A stretch of 64,000 nt of DNA from Desulfovibrio sp. (GCA_016208105.1 JACQYS010000003.1:62001-126000), one strand, 5' to 3'. Numbered from the stretch's first letter, positions 18,455 to 28,953 are shown. Program-made: numbers and translations. Notes: generated by a model not told the origin, from the letters alone.

Positions 18455-19395
18455 AGCGGGTTCTCATCATTGGAGACCGGGGGCAGGACGGACGGCTCTT
18501 GCGTGAACTCCTGGAAGGGGAGGGCTGCGCTGTAACGGGCCTGTCCCGCCAAGCCACGACCCTGCCAGACGGGAGCGAGACGGCTCCTGTGAATGTGGCC
18601 GATGCATTGGCTGTGGCTTCGCTGGTAAGAGACGTCCAGCCGGAAGAGATTTACTACTTGGCAGCGTTCCACCATTCCTCTCAGCAGGCTCAGGGAGCTG
18701 ACGCTCATGCCGTATGGACCTTCAGCATGGAGATCAACGTCGCCGGGCCGGTGAACTTTCTTGAAGCAGTGCGTTTGAACACCCGGCCTGCGCGTTTCTT
18801 CTACGCCGGGAGTTGCCTGGCTTACGGGGTTCCCGACTCTACACCCCAAACTGAAGACACCTGCCTGCGCCCAGCGTGCGTTTATGGCATTAGCAAAGCG
18901 GCCGGGGCGCATGCGGTCAGTCTTTTTCGGGAGCGCCACGGTGTATTCGCTGTGACCGGAATACTATTCAACCACGAATCGCACCTGCGGCCCGAATATT
19001 TCCTCTCTCGTAAGATCGTGCGAACCGCCTGGCGAATCCGAAAGGGGCTGGAGCAGGAGCTTGTGCTGGCAGATCTGTCCGCCCGTGCGGACTGGGGCTA
19101 CGCCCCGGACTTTGTTGATGCTTTCAGGCGTACCCTGCGGGTTGATGCGCCGCGTGACTACGTCATCGCCACGGGTGAACTCCATGGGGTGCGGGATTGG
19201 GTGGAGAAAACCTTTGCGCTTGCCGGTCTTGATTGGCGCAAACACGTGCGCGAGGATGCAAGCCTCGCAATACGCAGGCGGGAGCCGCTTGTTGGCAATA
19301 TCACACGCATCCGTGAAAAGTGCGGTTGGAAGCCTACTGTAGGTTTCAAACGCATGATTGAACTGCTGTTTGAGCATGAAGGAAATATCAATTGA
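18451..19395 (+). CDS. NAD-dependent sugar epimerase/dehydratase (GDP-mannose 4,6-dehydratase-like)
   Basis: A 314-residue extended short-chain dehydrogenase. It has the cofactor motif G-x2-G-Q-D-G at residues 8-14, which is characteristic of GDP-mannose 4,6-dehydratases and relatives, and the catalytic Y-x3-K (YGISK) near residues 145-149. The RPEYFLSRKIVRTAWRI region corresponds to the GMD substrate arm. It probably makes the 4-keto-6-deoxy sugar nucleotide methylated by the preceding enzyme. It is translationally coupled on both sides: the ATG overlaps the upstream TGA, and its own stop overlaps the TTG start of the next gene. Confidence 0.87.
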   Translation: MKRVLIIGDRGQDGRLLRELLEGEGCAVTGLSRQATTLPDGSETAPVNVADALAVASLVRDVQPEEIYYLAAFHHSSQQAQGADAHAVWTFSMEINVAGPVNFLEAVRLNTRPARFFYAGSCLAYGVPDSTPQTEDTCLRPACVYGISKAAGAHAVSLFRERHGVFAVTGILFNHESHLRPEYFLSRKIVRTAWRIRKGLEQELVLADLSARADWGYAPDFVDAFRRTLRVDAPRDYVIATGELHGVRDWVEKTFALAGLDWRKHVREDASLAIRRREPLVGNITRIREKCGWKPTVGFKRMIELLFEHEGNIN

Positions 19396-20816
19396 AAACG
19401 CTCCGCATTCTCATCTTCATCCCCACATTCAACGAGCATGGCAATGTGGAGCGGATGGCCAGGGAGTTGTCCGCCCTGAAGCTGGACGCTGATATTCTTT
19501 TCTTAGACGATAATTCCCCGGACGGTACAGGGGTACTGCTGGATAGTCTGGCCGAGCAGATACCCAGTATGTCCGTGATCCACCGCTCCGGTAAAATGGG
19601 GATAGGGTCCGCCCACCAAGAAGGCATCAGGCACGCCTACGAAGGTGATTATGACGTGCTGATTACTCTTGATTGCGATTTCACGCATGATCCCAAAGAT
19701 ATCCCTCGCATGCTGGTGGCTCTTGAAGGGTATGACGTGGCCCTGGGGTCACGCTATATGCAACGAGGCAGTCTCCCGGGATGGAATCTGAGCCGGCGTT
19801 GTCTCACCCTTTTCGGACATTTCCTGACATCCACTTTGCTAGGGCTCCCACAGGATGCGAGCGGGGCCTTTCGTGCTTATAACTTGCGCAGGATCAAGAG
19901 GGACATCTTCGAATTGGTTGTGTCGAGGAGCTATTCTTTTTTTTACGAAAGCCTGTTCGTTCTGGTTCGAAACGGCCTTTCCATCAAAGAGATACCAATT
20001 GTGCTTCCCGCTCGTACCTATGGTAGCTCAAAGCTTTCAACACGTGAAGCGATTCGCGGCGGTATGTATCTAGTGCGTTTGTGTTTGGAAAACTTGGCCC
20101 ATCCCGAGCGGTTTCGGCAGGGAAGGCCGGCGGATTCCTTGCTCGGCGATTCTCCAGCAACGGATTGGGACGCGTATTGGGCCAAGAAGCAAAGTGCCGG
20201 GGCCTTGGCTTATGAAGTGGTAGCAGCTGTTTACCGCAAACTTTTCATCCGGTTGAACGTTCGCCGCGCGATCTTCGATAACTTTGAGCCGCATGCGAAG
20301 CTTCTGCACGCAGGCTGCGGATCTGGACAGGCTGATGTGGACCTGCATGAGCGATTTAACGTCACTGCTGTGGACATATCCATGGAGGCTTTGGAACTCT
20401 ATGGACGGAATAATCCGGCAGTCCATCGCCTGGAGCAGGCTGACCTCTTCAAGCTGCCCTTCGCATCCGGAAGTTTCGACGGCGTATTCAATTTGGGGGT
20501 GATGGAGCATTTTGACGAGAAGCAGATCCAAATCCTGCTTGAGGAGTTCCATCGGGTGTTAAAACCGGGCGGCAAGGTAGTGTTCTTCTGGCCCCACGCC
20601 CGCGCCACTAGTGTCCAGGTAATAAGGGTCATTCATTTCGTGATGCGTTGGATCCTGGGGAAAACTTCCAAGCTCCATCCTGATGAAATCACCCTGATAT
20701 ATGACAAAGCTCACGCCCGCTCCCTACTGGAAAGTGCCAAGTTCAAGTTGGAACGATACACATTTGGCCCCCGAGACTTGTTTGTCCAGGCTCTGATAGT
20801 GGGGACTAAAATATAA
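19392..20816 (+). CDS. Fusion: polyprenyl-phosphate mannose synthase-like GT2 plus SAM methyltransferase
   Basis: A 474-residue two-domain protein read from a TTG start that overlaps the previous stop. Residues 1-215 form a GT2 glycosyltransferase of the DPM1 type: IPTFNEHGNVERM at the start, the DDNSPDGT metal/nucleotide motif near residue 37, LDCDFTHDP, and the ALGSRY acceptor motif. No membrane helix follows. Residues 255-474 form a class I methyltransferase with HAGCGSGQADVDL (motif I), VTAVDIS (motif II) and VLKPGGKVVFFWPHA. The first half would charge polyprenyl phosphate with a sugar for the GT39 enzyme, and the second would methylate sugar or lipid carrier. The fusion is unusual; no stop or frameshift separates the halves. 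Confidence 0.85.
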   Translation: MKTLRILIFIPTFNEHGNVERMARELSALKLDADILFLDDNSPDGTGVLLDSLAEQIPSMSVIHRSGKMGIGSAHQEGIRHAYEGDYDVLITLDCDFTHDPKDIPRMLVALEGYDVALGSRYMQRGSLPGWNLSRRCLTLFGHFLTSTLLGLPQDASGAFRAYNLRRIKRDIFELVVSRSYSFFYESLFVLVRNGLSIKEIPIVLPARTYGSSKLSTREAIRGGMYLVRLCLENLAHPERFRQGRPADSLLGDSPATDWDAYWAKKQSAGALAYEVVAAVYRKLFIRLNVRRAIFDNFEPHAKLLHAGCGSGQADVDLHERFNVTAVDISMEALELYGRNNPAVHRLEQADLFKLPFASGSFDGVFNLGVMEHFDEKQIQILLEEFHRVLKPGGKVVFFWPHARATSVQVIRVIHFVMRWILGKTSKLHPDEITLIYDKAHARSLLESAKFKLERYTFGPRDLFVQALIVGTKI

Positions 20817-20828
20817 AAAGGCCTGTGT

Positions 20829-22514
<1,686 letters not shown>

Positions 22515-22574
22515 GTCGTCTGGCCCTGCCCAAGCCTTGCCCGAAGGGATGTCTTTTCGGGACCGGCTTTTCGC

Positions 22575-22620
22575 ATCGCGTCCAAGGCCGGAACGACCGA
22601 CCTGGACGCGATACTTTTTT
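22575..22620 (+). terminator. Rho-independent terminator after ettA
   Basis: A 10-bp perfect stem ATCGCGTCCA/TGGACGCGAT (22575-22584 and 22603-22612) with an 18-base GC-rich loop, followed by ACTTTTTT. It lies 60 bases after the ettA stop and just ahead of the next ribosome binding site. Confidence 0.85.
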
Positions 22621-22645
22621 GCACTTCGGAAACGAAGGAGAAAAC

Positions 22646-23341
22646 ATGGATGACGATGAAGCGGTTCTGGCCGAGTCCGTTTTGGAATCCATGCGGCTCA
22701 TGGCCGTGCATTACGGTCTCTGGTTCGCCGAGACCATAAAGCAGCAGGGCCTGGAAAAAGCCCTGGAAGCAGAAGAAAAGGCGGGCGGTCAGGCCTTGTC
22801 CCTGGCCCTGAAGCGATTCTCCGATGGTACCAATCCCTTTCTTGGTCGGTCGCGACAGGAGCTTCTGGGGCTTCTCGATACCCTGGGAAAACTCTGGCTC
22901 GGCCTGGATGGAGTGTGGTTCCAGGCTGTGGAGGGATTTGCCGGAATGGACGGAGCCAAGCGGATCAACGATGCCTGCTGGACCGCGTTTGCTCCCCTTG
23001 AGGCGTCGCGCATCAAGGCCGTGCTCGGGTTGCCCGCAAACGGTGGGTTCGATGCCTTGGAGAAAGCCTTGAGACATAGGTTCAGCAGCCGCATCAACGA
23101 GGTTGAAATCCTGCGGGAACAGGCGGCGCTGACGCTTCGCTACACGGCATGCCGGGTACAAGCCGCGCGCCGTCGCAAAGGTCTTGCGGATTATCCGTGC
23201 AAGTCCGCCGGAGTGGCTGAATTCACAGGTTTCGCCCGGACTCTGGATTCACGGTTCACAACCACCTGCATTGCCTGCCCCCCGGACCCGCTGCCGGACG
23301 GTGATTTCTGCTTCTGGCGTTTCACCCTGGAAAATGATTAG
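22646..23341 (+). CDS. DUF6125-like cytosolic protein
   Basis: A 231-residue protein resembling the DUF6125 family of anaerobes. Two related halves are visible: HYGLWFAETIKQQGLEKALEA near the start and LGLDGVWFQAVEGFAGMDGA near residue 90. The C-terminal block reads CRVQAARRRKGLADYPCKS, then FARTLDSRFTTTC and CPPDPLPDGDFCFWRF, with conserved cysteines that could hold a metal or thiol site. The reaction is unknown. The ATG at 22646 follows GAAGGAGAAAA. It is 27 bases upstream of a sigma-54 activator gene, suggesting a two-gene operon. Family assignment is from memory of the motif pattern. Confidence 0.7.
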   Translation: MDDDEAVLAESVLESMRLMAVHYGLWFAETIKQQGLEKALEAEEKAGGQALSLALKRFSDGTNPFLGRSRQELLGLLDTLGKLWLGLDGVWFQAVEGFAGMDGAKRINDACWTAFAPLEASRIKAVLGLPANGGFDALEKALRHRFSSRINEVEILREQAALTLRYTACRVQAARRRKGLADYPCKSAGVAEFTGFARTLDSRFTTTCIACPPDPLPDGDFCFWRFTLEND

Positions 23342-23368
23342 ATATTCCCATCCGTTCGGGAGGGGCAG

Positions 23369-24877
23369 ATGCTCGACAAAGTCTTGGAATTCACCCGCTC
23401 AATCTTTGACGATCTCGATTCGAAATCCTTCCAGCGGCGTTTTTTGGGCGGCCTGCTGGCCATCCAGAACGTGGAGCGCGGTTCCCTGTGGGTCAAACGC
23501 GGCAAGGTGATCACCTGCATCGAAGCGGCCGGGGAGCAGAGCGAACAGGTTCTGGGCATCGAAATCCCGGCGGACAAGCCGAGCGTGGTCGGCTGGGTGA
23601 TCGACAACGCGCGCATGACCATAGCCGAGCCCTCCAAAGATCCTCGCCACTTCAAGGAGCTGGAAAGCGGCCTGGCGTCCAAGAGCACCCTTATCCTCTG
23701 TTATCCTTTGGTGCTGCGCGACGGCGAGGTCTACGGCGCGGTGGAACTCATCGACACCGCGGCCATGGGAAGCCGGCTCAATCTCCGTAAGGACTACCTG
23801 GATCTGCTGCAACACTTCGTGTCGGTTGGGGCCATCGCTTTGGGACAGGCCCTGGCTTTTGACAGCAAGGAACGCGAATGCCGCGGTTTGAAAAACGCGC
23901 TGGATCGCTTCCGGGGGCAGCCGCCGGTCGTGGGGCAGTCGCCCGCCGTGTGCGAGGCCATGAAAAAAGTTCAGGCCTTTGCACGCACGGATTTTCCGGT
24001 GCTTATCACCGGCGAATCAGGCACGGGCAAGGAGCTTTTCGCCCAGGCCATCCACCAGGCAAGTACTCGCAGGGACAAGCCGTTCTTCGTGCAGAACTGC
24101 TCGGCCATTCCGGAAACCCTGCTTGAGAGCGAGCTCTTCGGCTACAAAAGGGGCGCCTTCACCGGGGCGGATCGCGACAAGACCGGCCTGTTCGAGTCGG
24201 CCGAAGGCGGCACGGTGTTCTTGGATGAGATTGGGGACATGGCACCGTCCCTGCAAGCGAAGATCCTGCGCCTTATCCAGAACAGCGAGGTCAAGCCCCT
24301 GGGGGGAGCCGCCGCACGCACAGTGGACGTTCGCATCATCTCGGCGACCAACAAGGATCTCGCTACGGCCATTTCGGACGGAGAATTTCGCGAGGACCTT
24401 TTCTACCGTTTGAATGTGCTTCCCCTGCACCTTCCACCACTTCGCGAACGTCCCGAGGACATCGGGGAACTGCTTGATTATTTCATAAAACGCGAATGCG
24501 TGCGCCTGGGCGTTTCCCCCAAGCGCCTTTCCGCTCCTGCCCGACGCAGATTGGGAGAATATGCCTGGAGGGGGAACATCAGGGAGATGGAAAACCTGGT
24601 GAAGTACATCCTGACGGTTACCGAAGGCGATGTTATCGAAGAGCGCGATCTGCCGGTCCACATCGTTGGCAGTGAGAGCCACGTCTCGCCCGAGGAGTTG
24701 GGGGAACGTCGCGGTTTTACGCTGTCGGAGTTGACCTGGGATGAAGTGGAGCGAGCCTATACGCTGGAGATACTTGAGAAGTACAGGTGGAACATCACCA
24801 AGGCCGCCAAACAGGCGGGGGTGAACAGGTCCACATTCGATTCCCGCCTGAAGAAGCTCGGCATCTCCAAGGCCTAG
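23369..24877 (+). CDS. GAF-domain sigma-54-dependent transcriptional activator
   Basis: A 502-residue bacterial enhancer-binding protein. Residues 20-175 form a GAF-like sensory domain with no receiver domain, so the input is a small ligand or redox signal rather than phosphorylation. The AAA+ domain has Walker A GESGTGKE near residue 216, the sigma-54-contacting loop GAFTGA, Walker B (TVFLDEIGDM) and the arginine-finger region (RLNVLPLHLPPLRERPEDI). The C-terminal Fis-type helix-turn-helix reads WNITKAAKQAGVNRSTFDSRLKKLGI. It works with RpoN. No clear -24/-12 site was found in the next intergenic region, so the targets are unknown. Confidence 0.93.
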   Translation: MLDKVLEFTRSIFDDLDSKSFQRRFLGGLLAIQNVERGSLWVKRGKVITCIEAAGEQSEQVLGIEIPADKPSVVGWVIDNARMTIAEPSKDPRHFKELESGLASKSTLILCYPLVLRDGEVYGAVELIDTAAMGSRLNLRKDYLDLLQHFVSVGAIALGQALAFDSKERECRGLKNALDRFRGQPPVVGQSPAVCEAMKKVQAFARTDFPVLITGESGTGKELFAQAIHQASTRRDKPFFVQNCSAIPETLLESELFGYKRGAFTGADRDKTGLFESAEGGTVFLDEIGDMAPSLQAKILRLIQNSEVKPLGGAAARTVDVRIISATNKDLATAISDGEFREDLFYRLNVLPLHLPPLRERPEDIGELLDYFIKRECVRLGVSPKRLSAPARRRLGEYAWRGNIREMENLVKYILTVTEGDVIEERDLPVHIVGSESHVSPEELGERRGFTLSELTWDEVERAYTLEILEKYRWNITKAAKQAGVNRSTFDSRLKKLGISKA

Positions 24878-25216
24878 GCCGGTCCGGTTTCGCGCTTTGG
24901 TGACTGTTGTTTCAGCATGTGTCCTGTGGATGACTCAGGAACGCTTTAAGGATCGATCTTCGCGCCCGCCTTTCCCTCTATCTAGGTAACGCCCAAATGG
25001 TGTGCTTGGTTAGAAATAATCTTGAGTGTGCCAAACTTTTTTTGAGTTTTACATGCCAGCCAATTTCTGTGTAACCAGGGAATGGCTCGTTACGACATAT
25101 GATAAGTCATTGAAGATTCCGGATGTCGGTCATTGCGGTTACGGACAAAGGTGGCGTTCGTGGTTTGACCACGGTTGTCTTGGTTCACTCGTTGAGAGAG
25201 CTCACAAGGAGAAAAC
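24878..25216 (+). other. Intergenic region before the small secreted protein gene
   Basis: A 339-base gap with no credible gene. It is AT-richer than its surroundings in 24990-25120. It contains a small palindrome GTGGT-TTG-ACCAC near 25160-25175 and ends in the AAGGAG ribosome binding site for the gene at 25217. No convincing sigma-54 promoter or terminator was identified. Confidence 0.5.
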
Positions 25217-25555
25217 ATGCCCCGTATCATCCGCGCGCTGTACGTCCTGCCGGCTTTCATCCTGACGGCTGCTTTGGTTCTGGGAGGTCTGGCTGGCGAT
25301 GCTCAGGCCTACAAACGAAAATCCACGGCCACAGGCTCCGGCGGAAAGTCGGTCACACAGGATGTGGAGGCGAACAAGACCGGATCGGGCTATAACAGGT
25401 CGTCCACGACCACCGGCCCCAACGACAAGTCCGTTTCCAAGGACGCGACAGGCACCTGGGACAGCTCCACCAACACCTGGAACAAGGATAAAACCGTCAC
25501 CGGGCCCAAGGGAAAATCAAAAAGCTGGGAGAAATCCACCACTATTTCCAAATAG
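25217..25555 (+). CDS. Small secreted Thr/Ser/Lys-rich repeat protein
   Basis: A 112-residue protein with a signal peptide (residues 1-31, ending GDAQA) and a mature part of about 80 residues, very rich in Thr, Ser, Gly, Lys and Asn. The mature part is built on imperfect repeats of a T-x-TGP-x-x-KS unit (ATGSGGKSV, TTGPNDKSV, VTGPKGKSK) alternating with Trp/Asn-containing links (TWDSSTNTWNKDK). This layout occurs in small periplasmic or surface proteins of unknown function with TGPNGKT repeats. A strong AAGGAG precedes the ATG. The gene is isolated, downstream of the sigma-54 activator. Confidence 0.75.
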   Translation: MPRIIRALYVLPAFILTAALVLGGLAGDAQAYKRKSTATGSGGKSVTQDVEANKTGSGYNRSSTTTGPNDKSVSKDATGTWDSSTNTWNKDKTVTGPKGKSKSWEKSTTISK

Positions 25556-25765
25556 CGGGCAAGGGATTCGTTTGGATATGGTAGAGAAGCGGCGTTTTCG
25601 AGTCGTAATGGTTCAAACTGATACGTCTTAAGATTGAGCCCGCAGAAGCATTCCACAGCTGTGACAGCGTTTTCGCGAAAACTGCGGATGTGGCAAACGA
25701 AGCAGCAACGACGGTTTAAGCTGCGATGAACCGGGAGTTTTTTTCCGGTTCTGGAGGAAACCCTA

Positions 25766-25885
25766 ATGGAACAAGTACTTGAAAGAATCTGGACTGGTCT
25801 TGCCGTGCCGGTTTGCCTGGGCCTGCTTATGGCGGTCTGCGCGGGCGAGGCCATTGCTAGTTTGAAAAGCAGGATGCACTGTTAA
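25766..25885 (+). CDS. Small single-span membrane peptide (39 aa)
   Basis: A short open frame (ATG to TAA) with a good ribosome binding site (GGAGG, 6-7 bases upstream). The predicted product starts MEQVLERIWTG, has one hydrophobic span (LAVPVCLGLLMAVCAGEAIA) and ends in a basic tail SLKSRMHC. It contains three cysteines. Nothing in the sequence gives a function. Candidates are a regulatory small membrane protein or a type I toxin-like peptide. The only supports are the ribosome binding site and the clean single-helix layout, so it remains uncertain. Confidence 0.4.
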   Translation: MEQVLERIWTGLAVPVCLGLLMAVCAGEAIASLKSRMHC

Positions 25886-25957
25886 AGTATGTGTGGTCAT
25901 CAGGCATTCGTACATCATGGGATGCCTGGAACACATTGGCGAAGAGTTGCATGCACA

Positions 25958-25984
25958 GGTCTCCGGCCGGTCCGGCCGGAGACC
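25958..25984. terminator. Near-perfect 27-base palindrome between convergent genes
   Basis: GGTCTCCGGCCGG and its exact complement flank a single T. It lies 21 bases beyond the arsM stop (minus strand) and after the small peptide gene (plus strand). The stem is very strong but no T-tract follows on either side. It may act as a transcript-end stabiliser or a weak terminator. Confidence 0.5.
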
Positions 25985-26005
25985 CGTGAAATGCACTAGA
26001 GGGTC

Positions 26006-26845
26006 TTATTCCGGCTTTGTGCCAGTGAACTTCGCGCTCCAAACATTGCCTGCCAGCTCGTCTAATACGTCCCGTCCAACTCCTGCAGGGGCTGTCTCAG
26101 GCAGAATGCCGCCAAGCATGGCCCGCATTTGCTCCGCCGTATAGATGAGACGTTCCACAACATCCGTCTGTATGAACCCCGCTTCTTTGAGACCATCCAG
26201 ATACTGCGTTTCGGAGAGCGCTCCAGCCACGCATGCGGCGTAAGCCTGTGCACTTTCACGCACATCGTCTGGGATATTTTGAGCCACGATGTCGGAAATG
26301 CTGAACCGTCCTCCTGGTTTGAGAACCCGGAAGATCTCCCGGAACACTGCGGGTTTGTCCGGAGAGAGGTTGATGACGCAGTTGGAGATGACCCAGTCCA
26401 CGCTGGAGTCCGCCACCGGCAGTTCCTCGATAATACCCCGGCGCAGGTCGATATTGGCCTTCCCGGAGTTTTTGACGTTTGCGGACGCTGTGGCGAGCAT
26501 CTCGTCCGTCATGTCTACCCCGATGACCAGACCGCTTGGACCGACGATATCGGAAGCGATGAGCAGGTCGAATCCCGCTCCTGATCCGAGGTCCAGCACC
26601 GTCTGGCCAGGCTGCACTCCAGCAAAGGCCAGAGGGGCTCCGCAACCGAAAGAAGTCGAGGCGGCATCCTTATAGAGTTCGCGTTCCGGGCCGTATCCGG
26701 CGATGCTCGCCAACTGGCCGGGGCTGCTTGAACCGGAGCAGCAGCCGCTTGAGGCGCCGCATCCGCATGTGTTTGCATTTTTAGCCGAGGTGATCGCCTT
26801 GCCGTACGCCAGGGCTACCTCCCGGCGGACATTGTGTCCCTTCAT
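26006..26845 (-). CDS. arsM: Arsenite methyltransferase ArsM
   Basis: A 279-residue SAM-dependent As(III) methyltransferase producing methylated arsenicals. The start at 26845 follows AAGGAGAAAACC. The cysteines needed for As(III) binding are present: TSFGCGAP, VISNCVINLS and AYAACVAGAL. There is also a Cys-rich N-terminal patch (CGCGASSGCCSG). SAM motif I reads VLDLGSGAGFDLLIA, and KPGGRFSISDIV is the post-motif region. The start overlaps the end of arsR by 65 bases in another frame, so expression is tied to that regulator. It is probably induced by arsenite; the methylated product could be less retained or volatile. Confidence 0.92.
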   Translation of the reverse strand: MKGHNVRREVALAYGKAITSAKNANTCGCGASSGCCSGSSSPGQLASIAGYGPERELYKDAASTSFGCGAPLAFAGVQPGQTVLDLGSGAGFDLLIASDIVGPSGLVIGVDMTDEMLATASANVKNSGKANIDLRRGIIEELPVADSSVDWVISNCVINLSPDKPAVFREIFRVLKPGGRFSISDIVAQNIPDDVRESAQAYAACVAGALSETQYLDGLKEAGFIQTDVVERLIYTAEQMRAMLGGILPETAPAGVGRDVLDELAGNVWSAKFTGTKPE

Positions 26846-27260
26846 GGTTTTCTCCTTGTAGCCGGCAGCATTCCCCGGAAAGCGCAAAGCTTTCGATGGC
26901 GTCCGCCATGCCTCGCAGCGTGGCCACGAGTTCTGAGAGGCGCGGACGGTACACCACTTCCCGGCCGTGCTTGGCCGCTTCCGCCAACCCGGCATCCTTG
27001 AGCGCCTTCAGGTGTCTGGAGACGCCCGAAAGGTGTACCCCACAGCACTGCGACGCCTCGCTGACTGTAAGCGGCGAGGGCGAGGCGGCCAGTCTGATCA
27101 GGACGGCCAACCGGGTGGGGTCGCTCAGGATTTTGAAGAGGTCCGGGCTTGCCAGCCTGGAGAGTTCTCCGGTGCATTGGCCGAGGAATTCGGTGCCGTT
27201 CATGGAGACATTATTTGCATCATTGCGCAAATGTGCAAGTGTTTTTGAGGGATTAATTTT
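26781..27260 (-). CDS. ArsR-family transcriptional repressor
   Basis: A 159-residue winged-helix regulator. The start at 27260 has an AAAGAG box; the alternative Met at 27206 has none. The core (LFKILSDPTRLAVLIRLAASPSPLTVSEASQ) and the recognition region (VHLSGVSRHLKALKDAGLAEAAKHGREVVYRP) are typical. Cysteine pairs QCC at the start of the DNA-binding helix and ECC near the C-terminus are plausible As(III) ligands, different in spacing from the CVC of classical ArsR. It lies 22 bases after the AhpF-like gene and overlaps arsM, so it probably controls this operon. Confidence 0.88.
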   Translation of the reverse strand, partial: KINPSKTLAHLRNDANNVSMNGTEFLGQCTGELSRLASPDLFKILSDPTRLAVLIRLAASPSPLTVSEASQCCGVHLSGVSRHLKALKDAGLAEAAKHGREVVYRPRLSELVATLRGMADAIESFALSGECCRLQGENHEGTQCPPGGSPGVRQGDHLG

Positions 27261-27282
27261 CATGTTCTCTTTAACTGTTCGA

Positions 27283-28953
27283 TTATCCGTGAGTTTTCTT
27301 TTGCAAGTCCTCGAAGATTGAAAGCGCTGCGGTGCCCCCTTGGCCCACCGCGGTGATGATCTGGCGCACCCCGCCGGTGACGTCTCCAGCAGCGTACACC
27401 CTGGGCACGTTGGTGCGCATGCGCGCATCCACCTCCACGTTGCCGTCCTGGTTGAGCCGGCACCCCAGCCGCGCTGCCACCTCAGAATTCGGGGTCTCCC
27501 CGATTGCCACGAACACCCCGTCGGTCTTGACTTGGTCGGACTTGCCCGTTGTTACATCCTTGATGGTGACGGCGTTCACCTTCACGTCGCCCAGAATGGC
27601 TTCGACAGTGCAGTTCAAGTGCAGGGGGATGGATTCGCGCTTCACGGAATCCACCAGATAGCGTTCGGCCCTGAATTCTTCGCGCCTATGAACGATGCTC
27701 ACGTCCACGCCGAGGTTCTTGAGGTACAACGCATCGGTGAGGGCCGTATTTCCGCCACCCACCACCAGGACCTTGCGGCCTTTGTAGAGGTAGCCGTCGC
27801 AGGTGGCGCAATAGTTGACCCCGTGGCCGAAGTACTCGACCTCGCCTGGCACCTCCAGTTTTTTCCATTTCGCGCCGGTGGCGATGAGCAGGGCCTTGGC
27901 CTTGATTTTGAGGGTCGAGGTTTCGGCCGTCACCCCCCCCGGCCCGGCGCTGACCCGCTGCGCCTCTTCCTGTATGATCTCGCAGTATTGCCTGGCCTGG
28001 GCCGCCATGACCTCCATGAGGGCAATGCCTGGAATGTTGGCGAATCCGGGATAATTCTCCACCACCGGGGTGAGCGCCACCTGGCCGCCGATGGTTTCGC
28101 GCTCCAGGATGATGGTTTTCAGTCCGGCCCTGCCCGCGTAGATTCCCGCGGTCAGTCCGGCAGGCCCGGCGCCAAGTATCAGACAGTCCACTTCGGCGGT
28201 TTCCCCGGGTTTGTGCCTTGGAGCGCTCAAGAGCGATTGCGCGTCCTTCAGGCTGACGAGTTCGGCCACGAAACGCAGTTCCTGTTCGAGCCCCAGAACG
28301 GAGAGCTTTTCGTTGATCACCGTGTGGGGAACACTGCCTACCCCGTAGCGTTCGGCCAGATCGGGCATCTGGCCGATCTCAACGCACCAGGCCTGCACCG
28401 TGCCTGGGCGCTCCACGGCGCACCGGAAAGCGTTAACCGCCTGGGCGGGGCAGTAGGGGCAGGTCGGACTTACGAACACCTTGACGGTGCGTTCCTCAGT
28501 GAGCTCCTTCAGAAGGGATTTGGACTCCTCCGATAATCCGGACTGTCGCTTGGAGGCCAAGAGCAACGCCTCAAGAAAACTGCGACCTTCCTCCCCCATT
28601 GGAGCCCCGACGAAGCGTATCTGGTAGCGTTCGGGCTCAACGAGCACGGTTGGTGAATGGGTCACCTTCCATTCCCGGGCTTTCTCGTCTCCCACGGTGT
28701 GTTGGTGTATCAGTATTTTGTCGGACACATGGGCCAGGTCCGCGGCGAATCGAAGCAGGAATTCGTTGAAGAGGTCGTTGGTCCCGGCCAAGGTGAAGAG
28801 GTGCAGGTTCACAGGGTGCACGAGTTCCTTGAACAGGGTCTTCAACTGCTCCCGGCTTTTTTCAGGCAGATACCACTGGTGCTGCACGGCTTCGTCGTTC
28901 ATGTCGGATGCCTTCTTCTTGCTTGATGAAAAGAGTGTATTGAAAAAGCCCAT
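27283..28953 (-). CDS. AhpF-like disulfide reductase: tandem thioredoxin-fold domain plus thioredoxin reductase
   Basis: A 556-residue flavoprotein. Residues 20-240 are two thioredoxin folds; the second holds a CPYC redox motif ([11 protein letters not shown], near residue 170). A TrxB-like part follows, with an FAD motif ([17 protein letters not shown]), the active-site dithiol CATCDG, an NAD(P) motif ([15 protein letters not shown]) and a C-terminal GDVTGG. The order is that of AhpF, where electrons pass from NAD(P)H to FAD, to the CxxC, to the N-terminal CxxC and then to a partner such as a peroxiredoxin. No ahpC is adjacent; arsR-arsM follow instead. A start at 28902 (AGAAGG box) is a good alternative to 28953. 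Confidence 0.85.
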   Translation of the reverse strand: MGFFNTLFSSSKKKASDMNDEAVQHQWYLPEKSREQLKTLFKELVHPVNLHLFTLAGTNDLFNEFLLRFAADLAHVSDKILIHQHTVGDEKAREWKVTHSPTVLVEPERYQIRFVGAPMGEEGRSFLEALLLASKRQSGLSEESKSLLKELTEERTVKVFVSPTCPYCPAQAVNAFRCAVERPGTVQAWCVEIGQMPDLAERYGVGSVPHTVINEKLSVLGLEQELRFVAELVSLKDAQSLLSAPRHKPGETAEVDCLILGAGPAGLTAGIYAGRAGLKTIILERETIGGQVALTPVVENYPGFANIPGIALMEVMAAQARQYCEIIQEEAQRVSAGPGGVTAETSTLKIKAKALLIATGAKWKKLEVPGEVEYFGHGVNYCATCDGYLYKGRKVLVVGGGNTALTDALYLKNLGVDVSIVHRREEFRAERYLVDSVKRESIPLHLNCTVEAILGDVKVNAVTIKDVTTGKSDQVKTDGVFVAIGETPNSEVAARLGCRLNQDGNVEVDARMRTNVPRVYAAGDVTGGVRQIITAVGQGGTAALSIFEDLQKKTHG

